The notes under the pieces: generated by a model
What the model saw: only the letters and a program-made list of their open reading frames with translations
Databases searched by the model: none
What the model was told of the DNA's origin: nothing
Program-made: the position numbers and the translations under genes
NCBI GenBank assembly: GCA_019423445.1
Contig: JAHZBJ010000136.1
Coordinates: 1 to 5,338, forward strand
DNA from: Oscillospiraceae bacterium
GTDB taxonomy: Bacteria > Bacillota > Clostridia > Oscillospirales > Ruminococcaceae
Reading direction: 5' to 3'
Length of the DNA stretch: 5,338 nt
In this document: positions 1 through 5,033 of the stretch, piece after piece
Layout of the letters: every line of letters starts with the position of its first letter
Position numbering within the stretch: position 1 is the stretch's first letter

Positions 1-98
1 GGCAGAAGATGTCCCTGCTGAACATCGCCGGCTCCGGCATCTTCTGCGCCGACCGGGCCATCCACCAGTACGCTCAGGATATCTGGCACCTGGATTGA
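1..98 (+). CDS. glgP: Glycogen/alpha-glucan phosphorylase, C-terminal end (5' truncated)
   Basis: Only the last 31 residues are present, read from base 3 to the TGA at 96-98. They contain SLLNIAGSGIFCADRAIHQY followed by AQDIWHLD. This closely matches the conserved C-terminus of GT35 glycogen/maltodextrin phosphorylases, where the final helix carries the 'NIA-SG-FS-DR-I--YA--IW' pattern. The enzyme is cytoplasmic, uses pyridoxal phosphate, and releases glucose-1-phosphate from the non-reducing ends of alpha-1,4-glucans. No catalytic or PLP-binding residues fall inside the window, so activity cannot be judged. A GH13 alpha-glycosidase follows on the same strand about 430 bp downstream, which supports a glycogen/maltodextrin locus. 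The family call is confident; glgP versus malP cannot be separated from this tail. Confidence 0.88.
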   Translation, partial: QKMSLLNIAGSGIFCADRAIHQYAQDIWHLD

Positions 99-103
99 TT
101 CCC

Positions 104-131
104 CGCGCCCCCGGGTAGCCCCGGGGGCGCG
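104..131 (+). terminator. GC-rich hairpin after the phosphorylase gene, no T-tract
   Basis: A perfect 12-bp stem (104-115 pairing with 120-131, arms CGCGCCCCCGGG and CCCGGGGGCGCG) closes a 4-base TAGC loop, starting 5 bases after the phosphorylase stop codon. Its position and stability suggest a transcription-terminating or mRNA 3'-end stabilising structure. No run of T follows (the next bases are TCCGTGAG), so it is not a canonical intrinsic terminator. Some transcription may read through toward the GH13 gene. Confidence 0.5.
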
Positions 132-180
132 TCCGTGAGAAAAGATTCTGCGAATCGCCACTCTGTGCCTCGCTCCCTGA
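131..180 (-). repeat. Diverged inverted copy of the 71-bp repeat core
   Basis: Read on the - strand, 180 to 131 begins TCAGGGAGCG and ends TCTCACGGAC. Both 10-mers occur at the same offsets in the first direct repeat core (304-353). By hand count, 35 of 50 positions match without gaps, with the middle more diverged than the ends. The copy points toward the direct array across a 123-bp gap and its far end touches the terminator-like hairpin at 104-131. Conserved ends with a drifting middle suggest either paired-RNA constraint or an old mobile repeat. Confidence 0.6.
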
Positions 181-221
181 GCATATCACATAGGATTCAG
201 AAGGCGGTTTTGTGAGCAGGA

Positions 222-254
222 CAATTTACGCAGGCCGAAGGCCGGAGTAAATTG
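222..254. repeat. Imperfect 33-bp palindrome
   Basis: The outer arms CAATTTAC (222-229) and GTAAATTG (247-254) are exact reverse complements. Inside them a second pair, GGCC (233-236) and GGCC (240-243), flanks GAA. The two stems are separated by a 3-by-3 internal loop. It lies midway between the inverted repeat core and the direct array. It could be a hairpin within a larger folded RNA or a protein-binding dyad. No T-tract follows it on the + strand. Confidence 0.55.
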
Positions 255-303
255 CAGACCAGTGAGGGCCACCCCGCCGCCCTTCCCAGCCCAGGGGATT
301 TGC

Positions 304-495
304 TCAGGGAGCGGCGCACAAACTTACGCCTCTGCGTCCCTTCTCTCACGGACATGGGTGCGGGCCCTGGCCCGCCAGGGAGCGAGGCACAAATTTACGC
401 CTCTGCGTCCCTATTCTTACGGACATGGGTACGGGCCATGGCCCGCCAGGGAGCGAGGCAGAACCCTGCGCTTCTGCGTCCCTATTCTTACGGAC
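304..495 (+). repeat. Tandem 71-bp repeat, 2 full units plus a third core
   Basis: Units start at 304, 375 and 446, exactly 71 bp apart. Each has a 50-bp core running from about CAGGGAGCG to ACGGAC. The first two cores are followed by a 21-bp linker (354-374, 425-445) that is nearly self-complementary, centred on CGGGCC-N2-GGCCCG (in unit 2 the exact palindrome CGGGCCATGGCCCG). Units 1 and 2 match at 62 of 71 positions by hand count. The third core (446-495) has no linker and runs into unique sequence 34 bp before the GH13 start codon. The array has no identical repeats with unrelated spacers, so it is not a CRISPR. Confidence 0.85.
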
Positions 496-514
496 GCAAA
501 AATTCACAACAGAT

Positions 515-532
515 GGGAGCGTTCCGTCTTTG
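515..532 (+). promoter_or_regulatory. Weak ribosome binding site and TTG start of the GH13 gene
   Basis: GGGAG (515-519) lies 10 bases before an in-frame TTG (530-532). Translation from this codon gives MYNSRDLLYKKPFGAVPVGE, which matches the usual start of this alpha-glycosidase group, where an NSRD...Y..PFGAV motif lies at the extreme N-terminus. Upstream in-frame codons are translated repeat sequence. The next ATG (590-592) would remove the conserved motif. An ATG at 513 lies in a different frame and would serve only if there were a frameshift. Confidence 0.5.
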
Positions 533-2389
533 TATAACAGCCGTGATCTTCTTTATAAAAAACCTTTCGGCGCGGTGCCGGTGGGGGAAATGGTGAGTTT
601 CCGGGTGCTTCCGCCCCGGGAGATCCAGGACCCCCGGCCGGTGCTGGAGCTGTTCCCCATTGGCATGGGGGAGGATCCCACCGCCGTCCTGGCACTGGAA
701 ATGAACTTCCGGCCCCTCCCTGACGGGCGGCCGGCCTATGTGGTCTCCTGGACTCCCGGGGAAGCCGGGGTCTGGCAGTACCGCTTCCGGCTCCGGGGCT
801 CCCTGGGGGAATTCCTGCTTCTGCGCCAGCCTGACGGCCAGGCGGCGGTGAACCAGGGAGGATTCTGGCAGCTTACGGTGTATGAGCCGTTTTCCACCCC
901 CGCTTCCCTGGAGGGGGCGGTGTTCTACCAGATCTTCCCGGACCGCTTCCGGAACTCCGGCGCCCCCAAAGAGGGGGTCCCGACGGACCGGGTCCTCCAC
1001 AAGGACTGGAACGAGGCTCCGGTGGACCGCCCTGACCAAAACGGTAAATTCCTCTGCAACGACTACTTCGGCGGGGATCTCCAGGGCATCCGGGAGAAGC
1101 TCCCCTATCTTGCGGGGCTGGGGGTGGAGGTCCTCTACCTGAACCCCATTTTCGAGGCCCACTCCAACCACCGGTACAACACCGCCGACTACCGGCGCAT
1201 CGATCCCCTCCTGGGCACCGAGGAGGACTTCCGGGCGCTCTGCGCCGAGGCGGAGAAGCTGGGGATCCGGGTGGTGCTGGACGGGGTCTTTAACCACACC
1301 GGCAGCGACAGCGTCTATTTTAATAAGGAAAAGCGGTACGGGGAACACACCGGGGCCTGCAACGACCCCAACAGCCCCTACCGGGAATGGTTCAGCTGGA
1401 TCCACTGGCCGGACCAGTATGAGAGCTGGTGGGGCTTCGCCACCCTCCCCAATGTCAACGAGAACTGCCAGGGCTACCGGGAGTTTATCTGCGGGGAGGA
1501 CGGGGTGCTCCACAAGTGGATGGAGGCAGGGGCCTCCGGCTTCCGGCTGGACGTGGCCGACGAGCTCCCCGACTTCTTCCTGGAGGAGATCCGCCGGAGC
1601 GTCAAGGCCATGGGGCCGGATAAGCTGCTGCTGGGGGAGGTCTGGGAGGACGCTTCCAACAAACACAGCTACGGTCACTACCGCCGGTATCTCCTGGGGC
1701 GGCAGCTGGACAGCGTCATGAACTATCCCTGGCGCACCGCCATTCTGCGGTTTTTGAAGCTGGGAGAGGGCCAGGAGCTTCTGGATGCCATTATGGACCT
1801 GCTGGAGAACTACCCGCCTCCGGTGGTGGGTGTGCTGATGAACTGCCTTTCTACCCATGACGTCCCCCGGTGCATCACCGCCCTGGCCGCCCCGGATATG
1901 GCCGGCCGGAACCGGGACTGGCAGCGGGAACACAACACCCTTACCCCTGACCAGTACTACTTCGGCCGCCAGATGTTCCTGCTGGCCTCCCTGATCCAGT
2001 ACACCCTCCCCGGCTGCCCCAGCCTCTACTATGGGGATGAGGCGGGGCTGGTGGGGTACGCCGACCCCTTCAACCGGGGCACCTACCCCTGGGGGAAAGA
2101 GGACCAAGGTCTGGTGGAGTACTTCCGCCTTCTGGGGCAGATGCGCAAAAACAGCGCAGTGCTTCGCCGGGGAGGGTTCGAACCTCTCTGCTTCAACGAC
2201 CACTTCTGTGTCTACCAGCGCCGCCTGGGGAACCTCACCGCCGCCGTGGCGGTGAACCGCAGCGGGGAGTACCGGGAAATCCCCTGGAACCGGAACATCC
2301 CCAAAAACGCCAAGGTGCTGATGACGGTGGGAGGCGCCGACGGCACCCGGGCCCTCCATCCCCGCTCCGGCATCGCCCTGCTCTTCTGA
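530..2389 (+). CDS. GH13 alpha-glycosidase (neopullulanase/cyclomaltodextrinase-like), cytoplasmic
   Basis: The 619-residue product hydrolyses alpha-1,4 (possibly also alpha-1,6) bonds in maltodextrins, cyclodextrins or pullulan fragments. Residues ~1-118 form an N-terminal beta-sandwich-like domain. The (beta/alpha)8 barrel begins near FYQIFPDRF (132-140). GH13 motifs are all present: HRYNTADY (214-221), DGVFNH (251-256), GFRLD with nucleophile D341, GEVW with acid/base E370, and STHD with transition-state residue D444. LPGCPSLYYGDEAGL (494-508) and a C-terminal beta domain follow. There is no signal peptide or membrane segment, so it acts inside the cell, as expected beside a phosphorylase. 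Length fits cyclomaltodextrinase/neopullulanase (~580-620). A frame open back to ATG 425 would add 35 residues encoded by repeat DNA; I reject that start. The methyltransferase gene follows after 33 bp. The family is certain; exact bond and substrate preference is not. Confidence 0.9.
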   Translation: MYNSRDLLYKKPFGAVPVGEMVSFRVLPPREIQDPRPVLELFPIGMGEDPTAVLALEMNFRPLPDGRPAYVVSWTPGEAGVWQYRFRLRGSLGEFLLLRQPDGQAAVNQGGFWQLTVYEPFSTPASLEGAVFYQIFPDRFRNSGAPKEGVPTDRVLHKDWNEAPVDRPDQNGKFLCNDYFGGDLQGIREKLPYLAGLGVEVLYLNPIFEAHSNHRYNTADYRRIDPLLGTEEDFRALCAEAEKLGIRVVLDGVFNHTGSDSVYFNKEKRYGEHTGACNDPNSPYREWFSWIHWPDQYESWWGFATLPNVNENCQGYREFICGEDGVLHKWMEAGASGFRLDVADELPDFFLEEIRRSVKAMGPDKLLLGEVWEDASNKHSYGHYRRYLLGRQLDSVMNYPWRTAILRFLKLGEGQELLDAIMDLLENYPPPVVGVLMNCLSTHDVPRCITALAAPDMAGRNRDWQREHNTLTPDQYYFGRQMFLLASLIQYTLPGCPSLYYGDEAGLVGYADPFNRGTYPWGKEDQGLVEYFRLLGQMRKNSAVLRRGGFEPLCFNDHFCVYQRRLGNLTAAVAVNRSGEYREIPWNRNIPKNAKVLMTVGGADGTRALHPRSGIALLF

Positions 2390-2422
2390 GGCGGGCGCCA
2401 TGACAAAAGGAGGAAATTCCAA

Positions 2423-3154
2423 ATGACCGCTGGCATTTATGACGACGGCGATTTCTTTGCGGCCTATGCCGCCATGGACCGGAGCAGGGACGGCCTAGAG
2501 GCCGCCGGGGAATGGCATCAGCTCCAGCCCCTTTTTCCGGACCTGGAAGGCAAAACAGTGCTGGATCTGGGCTGCGGCTACGGATGGCACTGCCGGTACG
2601 CTGCGGCCATGGGAGCTGCCAAAGTCCTGGGGATCGATAACAGCGAAAGGATGATCGCCCGGGCTTTGGAGGAAGCCCCCGATGAACGGATCCACTACCA
2701 GGTATGCAGTTTGGAGGAATACGATTACCCGGAGTCGGCCTACGACCTGGTGATCTCCAACTTGGCCCTCCATTACGTCCGGGACCTGGAGCCGGTGTAT
2801 CAAAAAGTCCTCCGTACCCTGAAACCCGGGGGCGTCTTTCTTTTCAACATCGAGCACCCGGTGTTTACGGCAGGCCTCCGGCAGGACTGGGTACGGGACC
2901 AGGAGGGGAAGCCCCTGTACTGGGCCATTGACAACTATTTTTATCCCGGTCCCCGGGAAACTCTCTTTCTGGGCCGACGGGTCCCAAAGGAGCATCACAC
3001 TCTAACCCAGATCCTCAACTCCCTGCTCCAAACGGGTTTCCGCCTGGAGGCGGTGGAAGAGGCCGTGCCGCCGGACCATCTCATGGGACTCCCAGGCATG
3101 GCGGAGGAAATGCGCCGCCCCATGATGCTGCTTGTAAAGGCCGTCAAACTCTGA
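2423..3154 (+). CDS. Class I SAM-dependent methyltransferase
   Basis: The 243-residue cytoplasmic protein has a Rossmann-type methyltransferase fold. Motif I is VLDLGCGYG (46-54) and binds S-adenosylmethionine. D72 in LGIDNS is the acidic residue expected to hold the ribose hydroxyls. The strand-4 motif is YDLVISNLALHY (107-118), followed by LKPGGVFLFNIEHP (133-146). Aromatic-rich residues ~165-178 (YWAIDNYFYPGP) form a likely substrate lid. The start is well supported: AAGGAGG (2407-2413) sits 9 bases before the ATG. The gene begins 33 bp after the GH13 stop with no terminator between, so co-transcription is likely. A bidirectional terminator follows. The acceptor substrate (small molecule, tRNA or quinone-like) cannot be told from sequence. 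The link with glycogen metabolism is positional only. Confidence 0.88.
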   Translation: MTAGIYDDGDFFAAYAAMDRSRDGLEAAGEWHQLQPLFPDLEGKTVLDLGCGYGWHCRYAAAMGAAKVLGIDNSERMIARALEEAPDERIHYQVCSLEEYDYPESAYDLVISNLALHYVRDLEPVYQKVLRTLKPGGVFLFNIEHPVFTAGLRQDWVRDQEGKPLYWAIDNYFYPGPRETLFLGRRVPKEHHTLTQILNSLLQTGFRLEAVEEAVPPDHLMGLPGMAEEMRRPMMLLVKAVKL

Positions 3155-3171
3155 TCCCGCTTAACACACGG

Positions 3172-3187
3172 CCCTCTTTCAAGAGGG
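3172..3187. repeat. Small hairpin after the methyltransferase gene
   Basis: CCCTCT and AGAGGG arms (3172-3177 and 3182-3187) can pair around a short TTCA loop. It is followed on the + strand by AAAAAGG rather than T residues. It is probably part of the 3' untranslated structure ahead of the main terminator, not a terminator itself. Confidence 0.35.
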
Positions 3188-3202
3188 AAAAAGGACAAAA
3201 AC

Positions 3203-3226
3203 GCCCCCGCCGCGGCGGGGGCTTTT
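3203..3226. terminator. Bidirectional intrinsic terminator between convergent genes
   Basis: A perfect 8-bp stem (GCCCCCGC, 3203-3210, with GCGGGGGC, 3215-3222) closes a CGCG loop. On the + strand TTTT (3223-3226) and further T-rich sequence follow, ending the methyltransferase transcript. On the - strand the same stem is followed by a G and five T residues (complement of 3197-3201), ending the M24 hydrolase transcript, whose stop codon lies 26 bp away. One hairpin therefore serves both convergent units. Confidence 0.88.
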
Positions 3227-3248
3227 CTCGTTTGCTTCGTGGAAGGTC

Positions 3249-4382
3249 TTAGAACACCATTTCCTGGAATTCCCGGCGGAAATCGGTGGTGTTCTCGCAG
3301 CCGTCCTTGGTGATGATCAGGGTATCGGAATGGCGGAAGCCGCCGACGCCGGGGATGTAGATACCCGGCTCCACGGTAAAGACCATTCCCTCCTGGAGGA
3401 CCAGGGTGGAGTTGAAGATGAGGAAGGGCTCCTCGTGGCGGCCCAGGCCCTGGCCATGGCCGATGCGGTGAATGGCGTATTCCTCATAGCCGTATTTCCG
3501 CAGGACGTCCCGGCCCAGCTTATCCATCTCCTGGGAGGTGACCCCGGGACGAATGGCCTGGATCACTGTCTCCTGGGCCTCCACCATGGCCTTGAAGGCC
3601 CGCTCCGCCTCAGGGGCAGGCTTGCCGATGAAGAAGGTCCGCTCCAGCTCCGCAAGATAGCCGTTGATGGAAGGCTTCCGGACGTGGATCACCATATCCC
3701 CGTTCTGGAAGCGCCGGGTGCTGGAATAGACGTGGGGCATGACGGTGCGCTCCGGGCCGGAGGGGGTGATGCAGCCGGGGGAACCAAAATGGTAGGGGTA
3801 GTCGTTGGAAAGGGCCTCGTAAAGGGCGGTGGTGCCGTACTGTTCGAACTCCATCTCAGAGATGCCGGGGCGGGCGTGCTTCAGGGACTCCCCAAAGGCC
3901 AGCTTGCAGAGCCGGGCAGCCTCGCGGATATACTCCTTTTCCTGCTCGTCCTTGATATACCGCATCCGCACCACCTGGGCTCCCACATCGCTGAGGACGC
4001 AGCCCCAGCTTTCCAGAAGCCGGGCGTTCTTCAGAGACATGGACCCAAACTCGATGCCCAGCCGCAGCCCTTCCTTCTGGGGAAGGATGGAGCGGAGCAC
4101 CTCCAGGGGGTTGGTGCCCAGAGGGGCCTTCTCGGGATGCTCATAGTAGACGTGGAGGTGTTTCACCCCGGTGGAGTCCAGGTTGGCGTGGGCCTCTTCC
4201 AGGGCAGGGATGATGAGATGGGTGGTATCCGGCTGCACCACAAAAAGGATGGGTCTGGAGTAGGTGATGGCCTGGAAACCGCTGAAGTATTGCATGTTCT
4301 CGGGATTGCTGAAGACGCATGCATCCAGACCCTGTTCCTCCATATACTGGCGGATGACCTGAATTCTGAGGGAAGTATCCAT
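3249..4382 (-). CDS. M24 family creatinase-like hydrolase (Xaa-Pro peptidase homologue lacking metal ligands)
   Basis: The 377-residue cytoplasmic protein has an N-terminal creatinase/prolidase domain (~1-140) and a C-terminal M24 'pita-bread' domain (~145-377). Family marks include PHVYSS (216-221), GY..E.ERTF (241-250), GHGQGLGRHEEP (308-319) and VEPGIYIPG (337-345). Of the five metal ligands of Xaa-Pro peptidases only H309 and E338 are kept; the two aspartates align with V234 and E245, and the last glutamate with S352. The catalytic residues of metal-free creatinase (H232, E262, E358) align with H217, E247 and E338, and substrate-binding R64 with R43. Creatinase R335 aligns with F320, so creatine itself is a doubtful substrate. 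The start at 4382 is chosen because AAGGAGA (complement of 4391-4397) lies 8 bases upstream; the frame is open to 4478 but without comparable support. Automatic annotation would say Xaa-Pro dipeptidase. The family is certain; the reaction is not. Confidence 0.88.
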   Translation of the reverse strand: MDTSLRIQVIRQYMEEQGLDACVFSNPENMQYFSGFQAITYSRPILFVVQPDTTHLIIPALEEAHANLDSTGVKHLHVYYEHPEKAPLGTNPLEVLRSILPQKEGLRLGIEFGSMSLKNARLLESWGCVLSDVGAQVVRMRYIKDEQEKEYIREAARLCKLAFGESLKHARPGISEMEFEQYGTTALYEALSNDYPYHFGSPGCITPSGPERTVMPHVYSSTRRFQNGDMVIHVRKPSINGYLAELERTFFIGKPAPEAERAFKAMVEAQETVIQAIRPGVTSQEMDKLGRDVLRKYGYEEYAIHRIGHGQGLGRHEEPFLIFNSTLVLQEGMVFTVEPGIYIPGVGGFRHSDTLIITKDGCENTTDFRREFQEMVF

Positions 4383-4404
4383 GGCTGCTTTCTCCTTTCT
4401 TGTC

Positions 4405-4429
4405 CCAGGCCGGGGGATTCCGGGCCTGG
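4405..4429 (-). repeat. Hairpin in the 5' leader of the M24 hydrolase gene
   Basis: Arms CCAGGCC (4405-4411) and GGCCTGG (4423-4429) are exact reverse complements with an 11-base loop. In the predicted - strand leader (about 130 nt from the promoter to the start codon) the hairpin ends 7 bases before the ribosome binding site. It has no T-tract and leaves the ribosome site free. It may affect mRNA stability or translation. Confidence 0.4.
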
Positions 4430-4490
4430 CTTTCCGTACCCGGCGCCGGAAGCAGCCGGGAAACTCCCTAGCTCCCACCGGGCCGTGTAG

Positions 4491-4507
4491 ATTGTATACA
4501 GTATTCA
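4491..4507. promoter_or_regulatory. Operator copy 1 (hydrolase promoter side)
   Basis: The dyad TGTATA-CAG-TATTCA (4493-4507) has one mismatch from a perfect TGTATA-N3-TATACA palindrome. It shares the 16-mer AGATTGTATACAGTAT with copy 2 exactly 200 bp away. It starts 12 bases past the -10 box of the - strand promoter, in the first transcribed bases, as expected for a repressor. The TTGTATACA core resembles sites of GntR-family (FCD type) regulators; that family assignment is inference. Confidence 0.65.
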
Positions 4508-4519
4508 GCTTCCGCCCTC

Positions 4520-4549
4520 ATTATAGTCCCCCTGTCCGGCGCAAGTCAA
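4520..4549 (-). promoter_or_regulatory. Sigma-A promoter for the M24 hydrolase gene
   Basis: On the - strand, TTGACT (complement of 4544-4549) and a perfect TATAAT (complement of 4520-4525) are separated by 18 bp. Transcription should start near 4513, giving a leader of about 130 nt before the ATG at 4382. It is the best promoter match for this gene, and operator copy 1 lies immediately downstream. Confidence 0.72.
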
Positions 4550-4598
4550 GCTTCCCCTTTTCCTTTTCCTTCCTCCCCCCAGCAGGTTTGGCGGCTGC

Positions 4599-4624
4599 CA
4601 CAAAAAAGCCCCGCCGTTTTTGTG
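4599..4624. repeat. Inverted repeat with A and T arms
   Basis: CACAAAAA (4599-4606) and TTTTTGTG (4617-4624) are exact reverse complements around a 10-base GC-rich loop. The weak A/T stem with a GC loop is the reverse of a terminator's layout, so I do not call termination. It sits between the divergent promoters and could be a minor insulating or regulatory structure. Confidence 0.35.
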
Positions 4625-4652
4625 AAAACTACAACAATCTCCTTTTTCCCCC

Positions 4653-4681
4653 TTGCGGCGCCTGAGTTTCAGAGGTATACT
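4653..4681 (+). promoter_or_regulatory. Upstream sigma-A promoter toward the TAXI receptor gene
   Basis: TTGCGG (4653-4658) and TATACT (4676-4681) are 17 bp apart. Initiation would be near 4688, giving a long (~345 nt) leader running through the downstream promoter into the receptor gene. Operator copy 2 begins 11 bases past the -10 box, the same relation seen at the hydrolase promoter. That parallel is the main reason to believe this promoter. A weaker - strand candidate (TTGCCG-16-TACAAT) overlaps the same operator. Confidence 0.5.
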
Positions 4682-4690
4682 AAAAGCCAG

Positions 4691-4707
4691 ATTGTATACA
4701 GTATGCA
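4691..4707. promoter_or_regulatory. Operator copy 2 (middle)
   Basis: The dyad TGTATA-CAG-TATGCA (4693-4707) has one mismatch from a perfect TGTATA-N3-TATACA palindrome. It is identical to copy 1 over AGATTGTATACAGTAT and lies just downstream of the promoter at 4653-4681. Its centre is 200 bp from copy 1 and 273 bp from copy 3, close to 19 and 26 helical turns, so DNA looping between the sites is possible. Confidence 0.65.
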
Positions 4708-4722
4708 TTTTTCGGCAAATTT

Positions 4723-4763
4723 CTTCCTCTTTTGCTGCTGGGGCCCCAGGGGCTTTGAGGAAG
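4723..4763 (+). repeat. Long imperfect hairpin in the receptor gene's upstream leader
   Basis: Arms CTTCCTC (4723-4729) and GAGGAAG (4757-4763) enclose a T-rich internal loop. Inside that is a stem based on the exact palindrome CTGGGGCCCCAG (4738-4749). It would form only in RNA from the upstream promoter. No T-tract follows, so it is not a terminator, but it could slow polymerase or protect the leader. Confidence 0.4.
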
Positions 4764-4919
4764 GGCAGCAGAAAGGACCCGTGCCGGCCCGTACTCCTTT
4801 CAGGCTATCTCCGTTCCGGCCCTGCTCCTTTCGCTTCCCCTATTTGGGTTGTATTTGTGTTATCCTTATAAAAACAGCCAAAGTATTTGCACATTTTCAC
4901 CCAAATTATTTAAACTCTA

Positions 4920-4948
4920 TTGACAGGTACCAGCAGATGTGCTAATTT
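4920..4948 (+). promoter_or_regulatory. Proximal sigma-A promoter of the TAXI receptor gene
   Basis: A perfect TTGACA (4920-4925) is followed after 17 bp by TAATTT (4943-4948), which has a TG one base upstream (4940-4941) giving an extended -10 element. The -10 is a weak match, offset by the perfect -35, the TGN and A/T-rich DNA upstream. Initiation near 4955 would give a leader of about 80 nt. Operator copy 3 lies within the start of that leader. Confidence 0.65.
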
Positions 4949-4958
4949 ATAGGTGCGC

Positions 4959-4987
4959 GGAATATTGTATACATTATACATTATTCC
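4959..4987. promoter_or_regulatory. Operator copy 3, extended palindrome (receptor promoter side)
   Basis: The core dyad TGTATA-CAT-TATACA (4966-4980) is perfect. It extends outward to GGAATA (4959-4964) and TATTCC (4982-4987), with a single T/T mismatch, giving 13-base arms around a 3-base centre. It is the most symmetric of the three copies and lies about 11-25 bases after the predicted transcription start, consistent with repression. In the mRNA it could also fold as a hairpin in the leader, so an RNA role cannot be excluded. Confidence 0.68.
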
Positions 4988-5033
4988 GTTTTGGTACGCT
5001 TCGGTTCCCATTTTAAAGAAAAGAGGTTGCATG

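Larger units (their letters stand above)
99..529. other. 431-bp non-coding interval dominated by structured repeats
   Basis: No credible gene lies between the phosphorylase stop and the GH13 start. The interval holds the GC hairpin, a diverged inverted repeat core (131-180), an imperfect palindrome (222-254) and a tandem array of 71-bp units (304-495). Short open frames exist only because the repeat happens to lack stops in some frames. The 71-bp period is not a multiple of three, so the repeat is read in a different frame in each unit, which argues against coding. I found no convincing -35/-10 pair for the GH13 gene here. Confidence 0.6.
4383..5033. other. 651-bp divergent regulatory region between the hydrolase and TAXI receptor genes
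   Basis: This interval holds a - strand promoter, two + strand promoters and three copies of one operator dyad, all listed separately. It also holds a few hairpins and an A/T-rich block (about 4866-4919) just upstream of the promoter nearest the receptor gene, which could act as an UP element. Open frames here overlap promoters and operators, lack ribosome binding sites and resemble no protein family, so I call no gene. Confidence 0.7.

Noticed and set aside
304..495. CRISPR array
   Set aside because: The whole 71-bp unit repeats, including the linkers. There are no unrelated spacers between identical short repeats and no cas genes.
181..529. Promoter for the GH13 gene
   Set aside because: Isolated TATAAC- or TATTCT-like hexamers occur, but none has a -35 match at 16-18 bp spacing. 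Transcription may come from read-through of the phosphorylase unit.
252..596. Small ORFs through the repeat region (starts at 252 and 262)
   Set aside because: The translations are repeat DNA read in shifting frames because 71 is not a multiple of 3. There are no ribosome binding sites and no conserved domain.
488..2422. 644-codon open frame on the - strand opposite the GH13 gene
   Set aside because: It lies antisense to a gene with all GH13 catalytic motifs. Its Gly/Pro/Val/His-rich translation is typical of the complement of GC-rich codons and resembles no protein family.
4383..4478. Upstream extension of the M24 hydrolase to a start at 4478
   Set aside because: The extra 32 residues are Arg/Pro/Gly-rich and cover the ribosome binding site and leader hairpin. 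The ATG at 4382 has a good AAGGAGA site, and the family's N-terminus begins there.
3330..4490. 386-codon + strand open frame opposite the M24 gene
   Set aside because: It is antisense to a gene with clear M24 motifs, has low-complexity Gly/Leu/Asp/His composition, and has no family match or supported start.
4599..4624. Intrinsic terminator between the divergent promoters
   Set aside because: The stem is A/T pairs with a GC loop, so it lacks the stable GC stem followed by a T-tract. No transcript needs ending there.
4622..4945. 107-codon + strand open frame in the divergent region
   Set aside because: It overlaps operator copy 2 and the proximal promoter, has no ribosome binding site, and its translation resembles no known protein.
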